Shown: piece by piece, positions 46,757-57,413 of the stretch
Numbering within the stretch: position 1 is the first letter of the stretch
Layout: every line of letters starts with the position of its first letter
Source: Clitoria ternatea
Lineage: Eukaryota > Streptophyta > Magnoliopsida > Fabales > Fabaceae
Direction: 5' to 3'
Length of the DNA stretch: 64,000 bases
NCBI GenBank assembly: GCA_037962975.1
Contig: CM075674.1
Coordinates: 43,600,501-43,664,500, forward strand
Position numbers and translations under genes: made by a program
Notes under the pieces: model-generated
Database searches by the model: none
The model's input: only the letters and a program-made list of their open reading frames with translations
Told to the model about the DNA's origin: nothing

Positions 46757-49700
46757 ATGGCTGACCAGGATGGACGATCCAGGTCCGACTCACAGGCTAG
46801 TGGTTCCTCTGCTCGGAAGAGTAGAGGTGTTACCCGGATGCCAGACGTCGCACGTAGGCGTCACCGGGGAGAGAGGGTAGTTGTTGAGATAGATGTCAAC
46901 ATCGGTAGATTTAGTGGACCGTATGCCACGAAGTTGAGCAGTTATCTGGGGGTTGTGGTACGGTTGAAGGTGTCCATCATTATCCCTGACTGGGATAGTG
47001 TCGAGGAGGTGGTGAAGAACCAGCTATGGAGTGATGTTCTGGTAACTTAGATATTATTTAAGTTTTATTTTAGTGTATTATTTCATGTAACTCTTAATAA
47101 GTACTCCTTTATGGACTAACTCCTTTCATGTAGGATTCTTTTGACATACCATCTTCCGACATAGCGAGGAGGAAGGTCCTCGGTATCATGGCTGAGCGAT
47201 GGAGGTCGTTCAAATCTATACTCACCACGAGGTATATTGAACTTTAAATTCTTAATCAACGCTTCACCAAATTGTACCAATCCTTAGTTTTAATGTACCT
47301 TTCATTGTAGGTATGTATTCGGGGATGACCAAGGAAAGTTCCCTGGAGAGAAATATCCCTTCATCGATCAGGAGACCTGGGATGCTTTTGTTGTATCTAG
47401 ACATTCTGCCGAGTTTCAGGTACATTGGTTTTTAGATGATTAAATTATATATAATTTATACGGCTAACTGTGAATATTTTTTTTCTTGTTGTAGGAGACC
47501 AGAAAGAAAGCCAAGGAGACTAGGAAGCTAAATGACTGCCCACACACACTGTCACGTGGGGGTTACCGTAGGTTGGAGGAGCGGCTGGCACAGGAGAGGC
47601 TGAGTCAGTGTCAGACTGACACTGGTATTGTGGATCCCCCTTCCCCACCTGCACGCCACGACAAATGGAAGCGGGCTAGGATCAAGAAGAGTGGGGAATA
47701 CACTTCCTCACAGGCTCAGGAGGTTGCCTCACGGATAGTAAGTATTCCCCTTTATATCAGTGTCTGTTTTTCAGTTTACATGAAGGAAGTGAATACTAAC
47801 TTGTTTGGTTTCAGGATTCCTTGGTTGAGCAATCAACCCAAGGGTCTTTCGTAGCCCATGGACGGGAGGATATTTTGACTACCGCCATTGGCAGGCCAGA
47901 GCACCCAGGAAGAGTGCGTGCTATTGGTCGAGGTGTAGGTAAGTGCTAACTAACTCTATGCCTTCATTTTGTTATCTGTTAAACAATTATGGGCTAATCA
48001 TTCACATTTCACAGGCCTCCGTGCCTATTACGGTGCTCCCGACCCTGCCCCATCCCTTGAGCAAATGGTGGAGCAAAAGGTGGCTGTTGTGAAGGCTGAG
48101 TACCAGGAGGAGATATCTAGGCTCCACCAGGAGATGGCCCGATTCAGGGAGGAGATGAAGGCCTCACTCAGCCACCACCAGGAGACTACTGCACCAGCCA
48201 GCGACCCACAGGTTAGATTCTTTATTTAATTTCCTCAATTTTATTGTTTATAATCACTTTATTTCATTGTTGAATAACTTCTGCTTGATGTGTAAATATG
48301 TAGGTACGGAAGGTTAGCACTAAGGGGTCGTGCGCTGCGGCTGACCCTGACGATGACGGGGTCGAGCCACCAGACACCCGTCAATGTGACCTGTTCATTG
48401 ACGGGTCGGAGGAGCCAGTTGCCACTGGTATGGTGTACAACTTAGGCCCTGTGGTTCACCATCAAACATTACCTGATGGTATGTCCAGGGTCTCGGTTGT
48501 GCTCGTCCTCGAGGAGGATGCTGCTGTGCTAGTGGCAACTCAGGAGGTGAAGACCGTCGGTCAGGCGGTGGGCCACTTTCTGATGTGGCCCAACAGACTT
48601 CTGGTGATTGCCCCTGGACAGGTAAAAACCCTAAACACTAACTAGCTTTATTTCCTTGTCAATTATGGTACAAAATGTGATGGTTGTCAATTGTTCAACA
48701 GGAACAGACATTGAAGAAGCCAGACCCGGCCAAGGATCCCATCCGAATGCTATGGCGCATCGGGTATGAGCAAGCAGACGACACTTTTTAGGTCCCATGG
48801 CAGCCACTAGTGTTCGGCCGTCCCAGTGATTTTCCAGTTTACGTTACAAATTCTGACATTTGTGACATTATTACGGGGACGTCGATGCTGAACGGCTCCA
48901 TCTTTCAGTTGTGGGAGCTGTAAGTATATCCTTGTTTTGTCCAATTTTTTCATTATACAAGTTATTTGTCGCTAACCATGTCTTAACTTGTTTAGGTTTC
49001 TGGCAAAACTGTGTGTGGACTTGGGTTTCCAAGGAACTTACGGTTTCTTAGAGCCCTCTCTCATACAGAGGCAAGGAAACACCTCGCAGAACACCCAGAC
49101 ATACATCCAGAATTGGATGTTTGAGTCTGGGAAGTCTATATACATGGGCCCCTATCATAAAGGGTAATACTCTATTCCATAATTATTGTCATGATATTTT
49201 GCATTTTGAAGTCTCACTTATCACTCGTAACTGCAGGGCTCACTGGACGCTTCTGGTGATCTGTCCGAAGGACTATCTTGCTCTGTACTTTGATAGTTTG
49301 CATTGGACAGCTCCACAAGACCTGAAAGATATAGTAGACCGGTAAGTTCATCCCTAAAAAATAACCACAAATTCGATTACATCATTTTTAGAACTATACA
49401 ATTCTAACTTATCTTGTGTTTTGTTTGACGTAGGGCGGTGGTTGGATACAATCTACTGATTGGAAACAAGCCCAAAGGAAAAACAGTTGTATGGGTGTAC
49501 CCAAAAGTAAGTCAATCGTATTCATTCAAATCTTCAGTACATACTTTTTAAGTTCCGAATTCACTTATTCTATACTATATGTCCATTGCAGTCTTACAGG
49601 CAGAAGGGTACCTTTGAGTGTGGCTATTTCGTCATGCACACTATGCTGACCATTGTCCAACATCATTTAGTAGATGGATGGACAGAGGTAAGTCTCATCA

Positions 49701-49875
49701 TTTGGACTACTTTTCTCCAATTTCATCAATTTCATGTAATAAATAAAGCTTTTGTTCTAATTGTGTTGTGCATTGTTTGCAGTACTTTAATGACCGGTCA
49801 TTTTTCCCAAAGGAACTTGTAGATGATGTTAGAAGGCAATGGGCCTCACACTTCATTGAACTTAGGCAAAGCTAG
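46757..49875 (+). pseudogene. CACTA TnpA-type gene with C-terminal Ulp1/C48 protease domain (13 exons)
   Basis: Predicted exons: 46757-47041, 47134-47231, 47311-47419, 47495-47737, 47815-47938, 48015-48211, 48304-48621, 48702-48919, 48996-49163, 49237-49341, 49434-49506, 49592-49687, 49783-49875. All junctions are GT-AG and keep the frame. Exons 1-5 match plant transposase Ptta/En/Spm (Transposase_24): HTLSRGGYRRLEERL, then GRPEHPGRVRAIGRGVG. Exon 6 is a coiled coil (VEQKVAVVKAEYQEEISRL). Exon 7 resembles a DUF8039-type domain. Exons 9-13 carry a C48 Ulp1-like protease with His in AHWTLLVI, Asp in LALYFDS and Cys in FECGYFVM. The only visible break is TAG at 48789-48791 in exon 8. Ulp1-type domains act on SUMO-like proteins; the role here is unknown. 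Confidence 0.8.
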
Positions 49876-50136
49876 ATATAGGATCTTTATTCTTTTATAT
49901 ATGTATCTAGTAGGATTTAGGGTTTACTTTTATTAGATTACATTCAACTTAATTGTATATACTTTCATTTTTTAGGTTGTTATGAATTGATATAGAAAAT
50001 AAATTGTTATATATATACATACCATTCTTTCGACATAGTTTTGCTGTGGCATACTGTATACTGTACTGGTTTGTCTGAATGCAGGGTTGGGAAACGATAA
50101 AACAGAATCCATATTAAAAAAAAAACCTCAGTATTT
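49876..50136. other. 3' flank of the TnpA-type gene
   Basis: AT-rich, with AATAAA-like sequence near 49998. Probably a 3' UTR; nothing else seen. Confidence 0.4.
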
Positions 50137-50596
50137 ATTCACGGTTATGGCAACAACCGTGAATATAGACTATATTTATCCACGGTTACTACCATAACCG
50201 TGGATATAGATACATTTTATCCACGGTTGTCCATCACAACCGTGAATATAAGTAGTTTGTAACTGAAACCAATCCATACTTATATTCACGGTTGTGATGG
50301 ACAACCGTGGATAAAATGTATCTATATCCACGGTTGTCCATCATAACCGTGAATATAAGTGGATGTAACTGACATCTTTCAGTTCTTATATTCACGGTTA
50401 TGCTCGATAACCGTGAATATAAATAGTAAGTTATATTCACAGTTGTTCTTAACCGTGGTTAGATGTGATTTATTACCACGGTTGTTAACCGTGGTTAAAG
50501 ACCATCATCTACTACCACGGCTGCAACAACCACGGTTCTTTAACCGTGAATAAAGGCCTTTTTTAACCGTGATTATATCCTTTTTTTCCACTAGTG
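50137..50596. repeat. CACTA right subterminal array and terminal inverted repeat
   Basis: Inverted pairs of TATTCACGGTTRTGG and CCACGGTTGTCCATC-type units form several hairpin-like arms (50137-50560). The TIR ends CCACTAGTG at 50596. Confidence 0.85.
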
Positions 50597-50599
50597 TAT

Positions 50600-50784
50600 C
50601 AAAATCAATTCTTGAATATTGTACCTTTAACTTAAAGTACTTTAGTATGATATGTGCTTCATAATTATTATCTCTTTTATATTGCATCATTTATATATTA
50701 TTAACTGTTTTAAAGGGGATTCCGCGTAAAAATTTGAAATAGTCAATTCGTCCCTCCTCTTGAGTATTGAGGCCTTGGTTAACA
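50600..50784 (+). repeat. Copia 3' LTR, last part
   Basis: Continues the LTR after the CACTA insertion and ends GGTTAACA at 50784, matching 1094-1282. Flanking DNA follows. Confidence 0.85.
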
Positions 50785-51303
50785 ACATTGAATGTAATCA
50801 ACCATATATTGAACTTCCTAAGTATTTTATTGTGGTAAATATGTTAATAAATGATCTAAAATAAGTACTATAGATCTTTGGAAAATATTGATATTGGTTT
50901 AATATTGGAAAATTTTATCATAAAATATTTTTTTTGTGATTTATAACAATTTGATACATGTTTAATAAATTATTTTCTTTTAGTCATCAATTTTGTCTAA
51001 TGAATATACACACCCTATATAAATCATTGTTAGATAATATTCATTGTAAACTTAAAAAAAGAATTATGATAGTGAATCATGGGTAAATAAATATGAACCA
51101 TTACTTATTAATTTAGCATAGTTCCTATGAAGTGGGTTACATAAACCTTAACTAATCATAAAAAAAAATTAAGTGGGTATTTCTAAGTCAACGTAGTGAT
51201 TTATGATCATTTAAGATGAGAGAATCTATCAAATCTATGTAATGGTTGTAATCAATTATGATGGGATATGCATTCAATTAGTTAAGAAATATTTAATCCA
51301 TTA
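50785..51303. other. AT-rich flanking DNA
   Basis: No coding sequence, repeat family or RNA gene recognised. It ends with the TSD catta (51299-51303) of the next element. Confidence 0.5.
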
Positions 51304-52060
51304 TGAACTGGTCTGAACCGGGGTATAGAATCCGGTATGGGAACCAGCAACAAAAGTTGATGATTTAAGCTTTTAGTACACCGGTACAGTAGGTATCCGA
51401 TGTTATAATCTGACTTCTCAGTGGGAGAGACCGATCTTGTTGTCCTGGAGATCGTTCACACGAGAGTTTCATGTTGGTAGGGGGCGAAAGGTGGTATCAC
51501 CTGCGAAGATTCTCTGACGCTCAAGTTAGTAGAGTGAATATGAACTCAAGGAACACTCAAGCAATGTAATAGTATGATGAGAGTAAGAACAACGTAACCT
51601 TACATGTGTAGAAGAATATGCTATTTATAGTTGAGTGTGAAAAATGAATCGTTGGGTTCAAGTGGGCCATACCCAGCGTGCGACAGAGGGTAGGTCAATA
51701 ATCAGTGTACGATTCTGACACAGGAATGGGGATAATCCACATTTTCCGTATATCACGCCTGTAATTATACTTTGCACCTTTCAGTGAATGATATAGACAT
51801 ATTCTGCTGTGCAGGGTATCTATCATGATAAGTGATGACTCCACTTATCTTATCGTAGCGCTGAAGCAAACGGTTATACGTAACGGTGGAATGAGAACGG
51901 ATCAAGTATCTGGTGTCTTGCATGCTACCTCGGATACGATGAAGGAAGAATTCCTAGCACAGTATTTTGACAGTCCAGATATTGACCTGTGATACCGGTT
52001 GACCTTCCAGAGCAGTCAAGATAACGTCTTAGTCTGGAGGCCGGTATCTAGACCGGATCA
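51304..52060 (-). mobile_element. Solo LTR related to the Tat elements
   Basis: 757 bp starting TGAACTGG and ending GACCGGATCA, flanked by the perfect 5-bp TSD catta (51299-51303 and 52061-52065). It shares CTGAACCGGGG, CCTGC(A/G)AAGATTCTC and GACGCTCAAGT with the LTRs of elements A and B but differs elsewhere, so it is a sister family. By analogy with A, the coding strand would be minus, and a TATA-like CTATAAATAG lies on minus near 51630. Confidence 0.85.
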
Positions 52061-52296
52061 CATTATATAGGACAATAAGAATTGATTACACACCCTGGAT
52101 TGTCATAAAGCAAAGAACATAAGGATTTAGTTAGAAAAACAAGTACAACACGGACTAAGACATATTTATCCTTTCCACTAGGACAATTTATTATACACGA
52201 TTACATTAAGAAAAATAAAGTAGAACATCTAGTACATTATAGTTAAATGATAAGTAACCACTTATTTTTCTAACAATTATTAGAGACTCATAATAA

Positions 52297-52440
52297 TTAG
52301 AGGCCTAAGAGTCTTGGCAATACATAAAATGCCCAAACTAGAGAAATCACCATAATGATTATAAGAAGTGAGGCACTTGTTACCACAAACTGTAATCCAT
52401 CTCGCCTTCGTTCTTCATCACTTCTAGGAAGGTTGACCAT
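52297..52440 (-). CDS. Small hypothetical single-pass membrane protein (47 aa)
   Basis: A complete ORF from ATG at 52440 to TAA at 52297, with an in-frame TAA seven codons upstream. The N-terminus is charged (SDEERRRDG, about residues 7-15). A hydrophobic segment follows (about residues 17-44, including LLIIIMVISLVWAFYV), predicting one transmembrane helix near the C-terminus. I do not recognise the family. It lies in sequence with no transposon signature, between a solo LTR and a Tekay-like LTR. Four AA(C/T)GGCTAGT repeats lie 140-185 bp upstream of its ATG. It could be a chance ORF: 47 codons is not long, and there is no other support. Confidence 0.35.
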   Translation of the reverse strand: MVNLPRSDEERRRDGLQFVVTSASLLIIIMVISLVWAFYVLPRLLGL

Positions 52441-52581
52441 CGAGTAGTACAATATTATTTAAGGAAAAAGATTGAAAAAATTAGATAGAAGAGAGAAACT
52501 AGGAAACCTTGAAGTTATGATAGGAAGTGAGGATGGATTGGAAATTTATCAGCAAGCAAAGTAGAGTGATGCAATGGTCAT

Positions 52582-52629
52582 AACGGCTAGTTTAACGGCT
52601 AGTCCAATGGCTAGTTGCTAACGGCTAGT
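52582..52629. promoter_or_regulatory. AACGGCTAGT repeat cluster (MSA-like)
   Basis: AACGGCTAGT occurs at 52582, 52594 and 52620, and AATGGCTAGT at 52606, spaced 12-14 bp. The AACGG core is that of mitosis-specific activator elements bound by three-repeat MYB proteins; the copy at 52618-52628 fits the consensus best. Whether it controls the small ORF is inference. Confidence 0.4.
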
Positions 52630-52949
52630 TGTCCAGTAATTAATTCTTAGCAGTCTATTTTACTATGTTGTGAGTAGAAATTTTAATTTATAGATGTTAT
52701 AGATTATATTAAGTGATGTTTTGATGGATTAAGAAATGTAATTATTGAGGTGTTTAGAGTTAATCATCAGTTTAAGATGAGCGTGGTTAACAAAATTAAG
52801 AGGGTGATATTTTTGAGTTTAGGAGAAATTACCTGATAAGATTGAAAGGAAGTAAGTGTCAACATCAAGGAAAGGACACGTAATTATCAATAAAACTAGA
52901 AAACATATTAGGATAGTTCACTTAGTTTATCATTGGTAAGATTTAACAA

Positions 52950-53870
52950 TATCAAATTTCGAGGACGAAATTCCTTTTAGGGGAGTAGAGTTGTAACATC
53001 CTATTTTCTACTCAAATAAAAAATAGATATTAATATCTTTTTAATGAGAAAATACTTACTATTAGTTAGTTAATTTTTAACTAATTAATATTTTTATAAA
53101 ATTTTGGTACTTATATTTAATTATTTTTTAAAATAAAATAAAATAAAAATATATATATTGAATGAAGATTTTAAAATGACTTAATTAGTATTCACTAATT
53201 AAGAAAATTATATTAAGAATTTTTAATATCTTTATTATTCACTATTTTTATTTTATGTTCTTATATTTATGTTTTTACATATTTAAGATTTAACTCTTAT
53301 TAGAATTTTAAAATAAAAATTTGAAGGAATTAGAATATGATTCTTTAGAACTTTTTGATCTATGCATTATTTATGATTTTCTGGAATTTTTTGAATTTTT
53401 TAAATATTTGAGAAAATGACCAAAATACCCTTAACCTTTCATCTAATAACCAAAATGCCACTACCGACATCATCGCTTACTTATTGCTTACATCATTGGT
53501 TGGTAAATACTTACATCATGAATAGTTACCGGTTAGTAAATACTTACATCATGAATAGTAAAATAAATAATTAAGTAATCTTAAATAGTAAAAATTCTCT
53601 TCCTATAAATAGATGGTTCATTTACAACATTTACACACTAAAATTAGAGATAATCTAGAAAGATAGTGCTTAAGAAATTAGTGGGAAGTAAATTCTTTTG
53701 GTAAAAAGAGATTCTGCCAGAGGTATAAGGTAATAATATTTCTTCTATATTCTTTTTATGATTATTTAGTTTATTCTTTTTAGCATTCTTAAACTATTAA
53801 TATACTATGACTATTATGAATAAGTTACTATGGTAAAAATAAATTATCACTATGGTAAAAATAAGTTACT
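52950..53870 (+). mobile_element. Truncated Tekay-like Gypsy LTR with PPT
   Basis: CGAGGACGAAATTCC, then GGGGAGTAGAG and TGTAACATCC (LTR start at 52992), is the signature PPT/LTR junction of the Tekay/Del chromovirus group. A TATA-like CTATAAATAG is near 53597. The LTR loses identity where the pararetrovirus begins (about 53870), so its 3' end is truncated. No pol is seen upstream. Confidence 0.7.
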
Positions 53871-53990
53871 GGGACAAGGGTTTGTTTCACTTAAGTTTAA
53901 GGAGATTCTTCTTACTCACTCTCGGCTAGTATTATTATACCATATTCACCCGCTTCAAGAAAAAGAGATACAATAATTTGATACAGATTA

Positions 53991-54003
53991 GGCTCTGCTA
54001 CCA
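53991..54003 (-). promoter_or_regulatory. Pararetrovirus primer-binding site (left copy)
   Basis: On minus it reads TGGTAGCAGAGCC, one base different from the Met-tRNA type site seen at 63915-63927. It belongs to the next, truncated genome copy. Confidence 0.7.
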
Positions 54004-54533
54004 TTGTTGGCTGAGAGCCTCCTTAACATAAATATAAACACCAAAATATACAGACAATGTATTTTCGGCAACCTTAAGCCTACTCTTACAAATATGGTCA
54101 CCAATTTTGGCATTTAAATCTATGCTAGGAAGGATCGTAGCATGGATCTTTTCTGACATATTTCTGATACACAGGATCCTTATATAGGGCAAGTGTAGAG
54201 CATACTTTATGTCTATGATTATTGTATCTCTTAATCAGATTAGTGCTTATAGCATAATATTACTGCTTTAAGCTTTCAGAAGAAAGTAAAGAAATTAGAA
54301 ACTCATGATTTATAAAGCACATAAACTCTTGAACCTCTGCCTTCTATCTTACAAGATGGTCCCTTTTATAGGCAGGGACTTGAGGACTATTCAAGATAAT
54401 GCGATAAGATTACACGGTATATTACAATGACACGTGGAAGATAAGATAAGGTGGCCGACAAGCAAGATAAGATTTTTGATCTTATCTTGTCTTTGAGATA
54501 AGATTTAGATTCTCTTTTTCATCATGTGTTTCT
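54004..54533 (-). promoter_or_regulatory. Pararetrovirus intergenic region: promoter and leader
   Basis: Two TATA-like boxes on minus: CTATAAAAGG (54362-54371) and CTATATAAGG (54178-54187). About six GATAAG motifs or complements lie upstream of the first (54398-54506), a GATA cluster of the sort found in plant pararetrovirus promoters. The region lies between the polyprotein end and the PBS, where the pregenomic promoter belongs. Confidence 0.55.
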
Positions 54534-55000
54534 TTAGTCTTTGTAGATACATTCATGACTGGGCCCATAGTTTTCAATTAGATCTTTATCACTTGAGCCT
54601 TCTTCTGGTTCCTTGTAATAAACAACCCTATCATCATAAGATTGTTCATCTTTAACCATTATTATGTGGTAATTTTGATAAGGTTTGGGAACCTTATGGA
54701 CTTTCTTGATCTCTTCTTCTGGAACTGCTTCTGGTTGATCATAAAACTTTATCCAATCACTTTCAGGAGGACATATAACATCTACATGACTTAAAATTAC
54801 ACATGTTGAATTTCTCTCTTTGAGACTTAAATCTGCCATGTTAACCTCATGAACATAAATCATTAATTCTTCTTATGGAAGATCTGGCGCTTTGTAATCA
54901 TTTATGAAATCTGTGAATTTGGAATAGGTCCTCCAAATTTTCACTTGATTATGAGTGTATAACCTCTTAGTTTGTGGATTTTGAAAATACGGCTGATGAA
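54534..55000 (-). pseudogene. Pararetrovirus polyprotein C-terminal extension
   Basis: A weakly conserved tail after RNase H. A 109-codon open stretch (54534-54863) follows an in-frame stop. It contains EVNMADLSL near its start and a Lys/Tyr-rich middle. It is assigned to the polyprotein by position and continuity; no enzyme motif is visible. Confidence 0.55.
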
Positions 55001-55282
55001 GCAAAAGCTACTGTGTGAAAACTGTAACTTAATTAGGCATATTATCTTTCATAAAATCAATTTCTCTTTTCAAATCTTTTATCCATTTTTCCAGAGGTTG
55101 ATACCAGCTCATGAGAGTCTTGATGAGACAAGAGCTATGATCAGGATCTTCAGTTGTTTCCAGGGTCTTCATCATGATCTATATAGGAAATATGATAGGA
55201 TAATTGTAGAGTACTGTCGCACACCATAAATACCACATGTCTTCTTCTTGAAAGAGTTTTCCATGAAAGAGTCCAAAGATGT

Positions 55283-56029
55283 TCAGGAAAGGCTTATCAG
55301 GGTTAAACCAAGTTGTCTTTGGAAGAATTTTGTGTTTCTGGAGGGAAATTGCCAAATAATGAAAATATGAGTTTTGGCAAAAAGTTTTATTTCCGCTAGC
55401 CTTACTCCTTTCATATATTTGAATTTTGGAGGAAATTGAGGAAACTTGGATGAAGAAGATGATGATGAAGATGGTGTCTCAGTGTTCATCATAATGAGGG
55501 GATAAGAATGAAAGGATGAGATTATTGGGATTGGTTTTTCAAAGGATTGCTTTCTGGATAGATAATCTGGAATCAGATTGTTTTTTCCTTGGATGTGTTT
55601 CACTATAAAATCATACCTTGAAAACCATTTCTTAAGCCTGAGAATTTGAGGATTTGGTGGAGTTTTGTTTTTGAACTCTAACATTTTTGGGAATGAAGAG
55701 TTATCAAGTTGTACCTCAAATTGGTGACCTCAAAGATGGAAGTCAAACTTTTTAATTCCATATTTGACAGCAAGATTTTCCTTGTAGATAGTATGATAAT
55801 GAAGTTCATCATTGGTGAACTATCCACTGCCATGTCCACAGTAAAGGTGTTGTCCTCTGATTTCTTCTATCAAAACTGCTCCCCAGTGATGATCACTTGC
55901 ATCTGTCTGCAATATTCTCTTGCCTTCTCCAGGAATCTTCAATGGTGGAGGATTTTTGGCTGCTTCTTTCAAGAACTTGACATCTTCAGTTTGTTCTTTT
56001 CCCCATGATGGTGCATTTTTTCTAAGCAT
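55283..56029 (-). pseudogene. Pararetrovirus RNase H region
   Basis: The catalytic-Asp block (LQTDASDHHWGAVL) occurs near 55900. A later segment (NLIPDYLSRK, near 55570) is the usual end of the RNase H domain. The two lie in frames separated by stops and a frameshift. A Ser-rich linker follows. Confidence 0.75.
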
Positions 56030-56743
56030 CTTTGAAAGTTTAGAAGTATGATGAGAAATATGAGGGATAAAATCTCTAACATAATTCAGGATTCCTAAGA
56101 ATTACCTAATTTGTTTTGTAGATATATTTTCATCAGGAAAGTTTGGGAGATCTTCTGCAAGATGAAGCTGAGGAAGATATTTTCCTTGGGTGAATCGCAT
56201 TCCTAGAAAGTTAACTTCTTTTGTTCCAATCTCAGATTTTCTTACAGAGCATGACTCCATAACTGTTGCAAATAGAATGGAATTGTTGAAGAAGCTGGTT
56301 ATGGCGAACTTCATCAGGAGAGAAAAGTAGAATGTTGTCAATGTAGACGAGAGCACTGTGTAGAATGGGCTCAAATACCCAAACTATAGCCTTTTGAAAT
56401 AGTGATGGGGTGACTTTAAGCCCAAAAGGCAAGACAGTCCACTGATAGTGTCCATTTGGGATACAAAATGTTGTTTTTAGGCGATCTTCTAGATTTAGGC
56501 CCAATTACCAAAAACCCAATTTTAAATCAAATTTTGAGAAGATGAAGGCATTTTGATGTAAGTGTATAGTGAGCTGATCTTTAGTATGGGGAATTTATCA
56601 TCTTTGAGAAACAGGTTTAGTGTCCCGTAGTCAATAACAAGTCTTTTCTTTCCTCTGACTTGTTCTGATCTCTTGTTGACATAGAATGTCGTGCAAACCC
56701 AATCAAATTTTGTGGGTTTAATTAATCCTTGTTTCATCAGTTC
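56030..56743 (-). pseudogene. Pararetrovirus reverse transcriptase
   Basis: RT palm blocks are recognisable: VLPFGLKVTPSLFQ and, near 56345, LVYIDNILLFS. The catalytic motif reads YIDN instead of YIDD, which removes an essential Asp. Stops separate the finger segment (56522-56737), the palm (56232-56504) and the connection (56102-56374, in an overlapping frame). Clearly inactive. Confidence 0.82.
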
Positions 56744-57413
56744 TTAGCATTCTGCTTGTGCCATCTTGAGTTCTGAAGGAGACATTCCCGGATGTGTAGC
56801 TTTAGTGAGATTAATGTCTTCATTCATCTTGAAAGGTAGATTTACATAGAACTCTTCTCTTTTCCACAATGGTTTAGGATGTTGGAGAAGATCATGGCCT
56901 TCAGCACATAGCTTTATTAACTGATCTCGGATTTTTGCAAATTCAGGAGGAACTTTTGCCAAAGAAAAGAGTCTTGGAATTTGGTAAAAAGGCTTAAAGT
57001 TCCTTTTGGGCTTTACTCTATTTGCTAGAATCTGCATTTTTTTATTTTTGACCAAAATATCTCTTTCGATCAGTATGTCTTTCTCTGGCAAGTTTGATCC
57101 AATAATTTTTGTCCAAATTGTACAATCTGGAAATATTTTAATTCCAATTTTGGACTTGTTTATCAGATTTGTTTCAAATAATTCTCCATTGGCAGCTTTG
57201 AAACTCTGTTTGTGACTCTTCCAGACATGGGAAGGTAAAATGGCCAGATTCATGAATGTTCTTTGAGCTCCTGTGTCAATAAAGGCAATTACCTTTATAG
57301 GAACATCATATTTTGATAGGAGGATGTATACCTCGAGATTTGGTAAAGGAGGGAGTTCAACTGAAGCAATTGTTGGATCTTTTTGAACTTCTTGGATCCT
57401 TAGAACTGGGAAG
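56744..57413 (-). pseudogene. Pararetrovirus aspartic protease and RT N-terminus
   Basis: One open stretch with the protease active-site block FIDTGAQRTFMN (near 57280) and the RT start with TKATHPGMSPSEL. The first five residues of the open frame come from the inserted LTR, so the true viral sequence begins at 57413. The DTG triad is intact. Confidence 0.82.

Larger units (their letters stand above)
41119..50596 (+). mobile_element. CACTA (En/Spm-type) DNA transposon
   Basis: 9,478 bp with CACTA termini (CACTAATGGAAAAAATGG at the left; the reverse complement of the right end is CACTAGTGGAAAAAAAGG) and the 3-bp TSD tat (41116-41118 and 50597-50599). The uninterrupted target GCTTATCAAAATC is visible in the 5' LTR near 1094. 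It carries a TnpD-type transposase and a TnpA-type gene on plus, plus subterminal repeat arrays at both ends. Confidence 0.93.
1..50784 (+). mobile_element. Ty1/Copia-type LTR element, host of nested insertions
   Basis: The 3' part of a 5' LTR (1-1282) is followed by a TGGTATCAGAGC primer-binding site, gag fragments, a non-coding spacer, a polypurine tract and a 3' LTR (from 39415) ending at 50784. The two LTRs align over about 1.3 kb. The LTR begins TGTATT and ends TAACA. The gag is cut by two Tat insertions and the 3' LTR by a CACTA element. No protease, integrase, RT or RNase H is visible in its internal region, so it is probably non-autonomous or internally deleted. The first ~640 bp of the 5' LTR lie outside the window, so its TSD cannot be checked. 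The gag type and the long LTR (about 1.9 kb) suggest a SIRE/Tork-like lineage; this is inference. Confidence 0.85.
52066..52991. other. AT-rich flanking DNA before Tekay-like LTR
   Basis: Apart from the small ORF and the AACGG cluster, nothing is recognised until about 52950. There, TTTCGAGGACGAAATTCC and a purine tract appear, the usual 3' internal end of Tekay/Del-type Gypsy elements. Confidence 0.5.
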
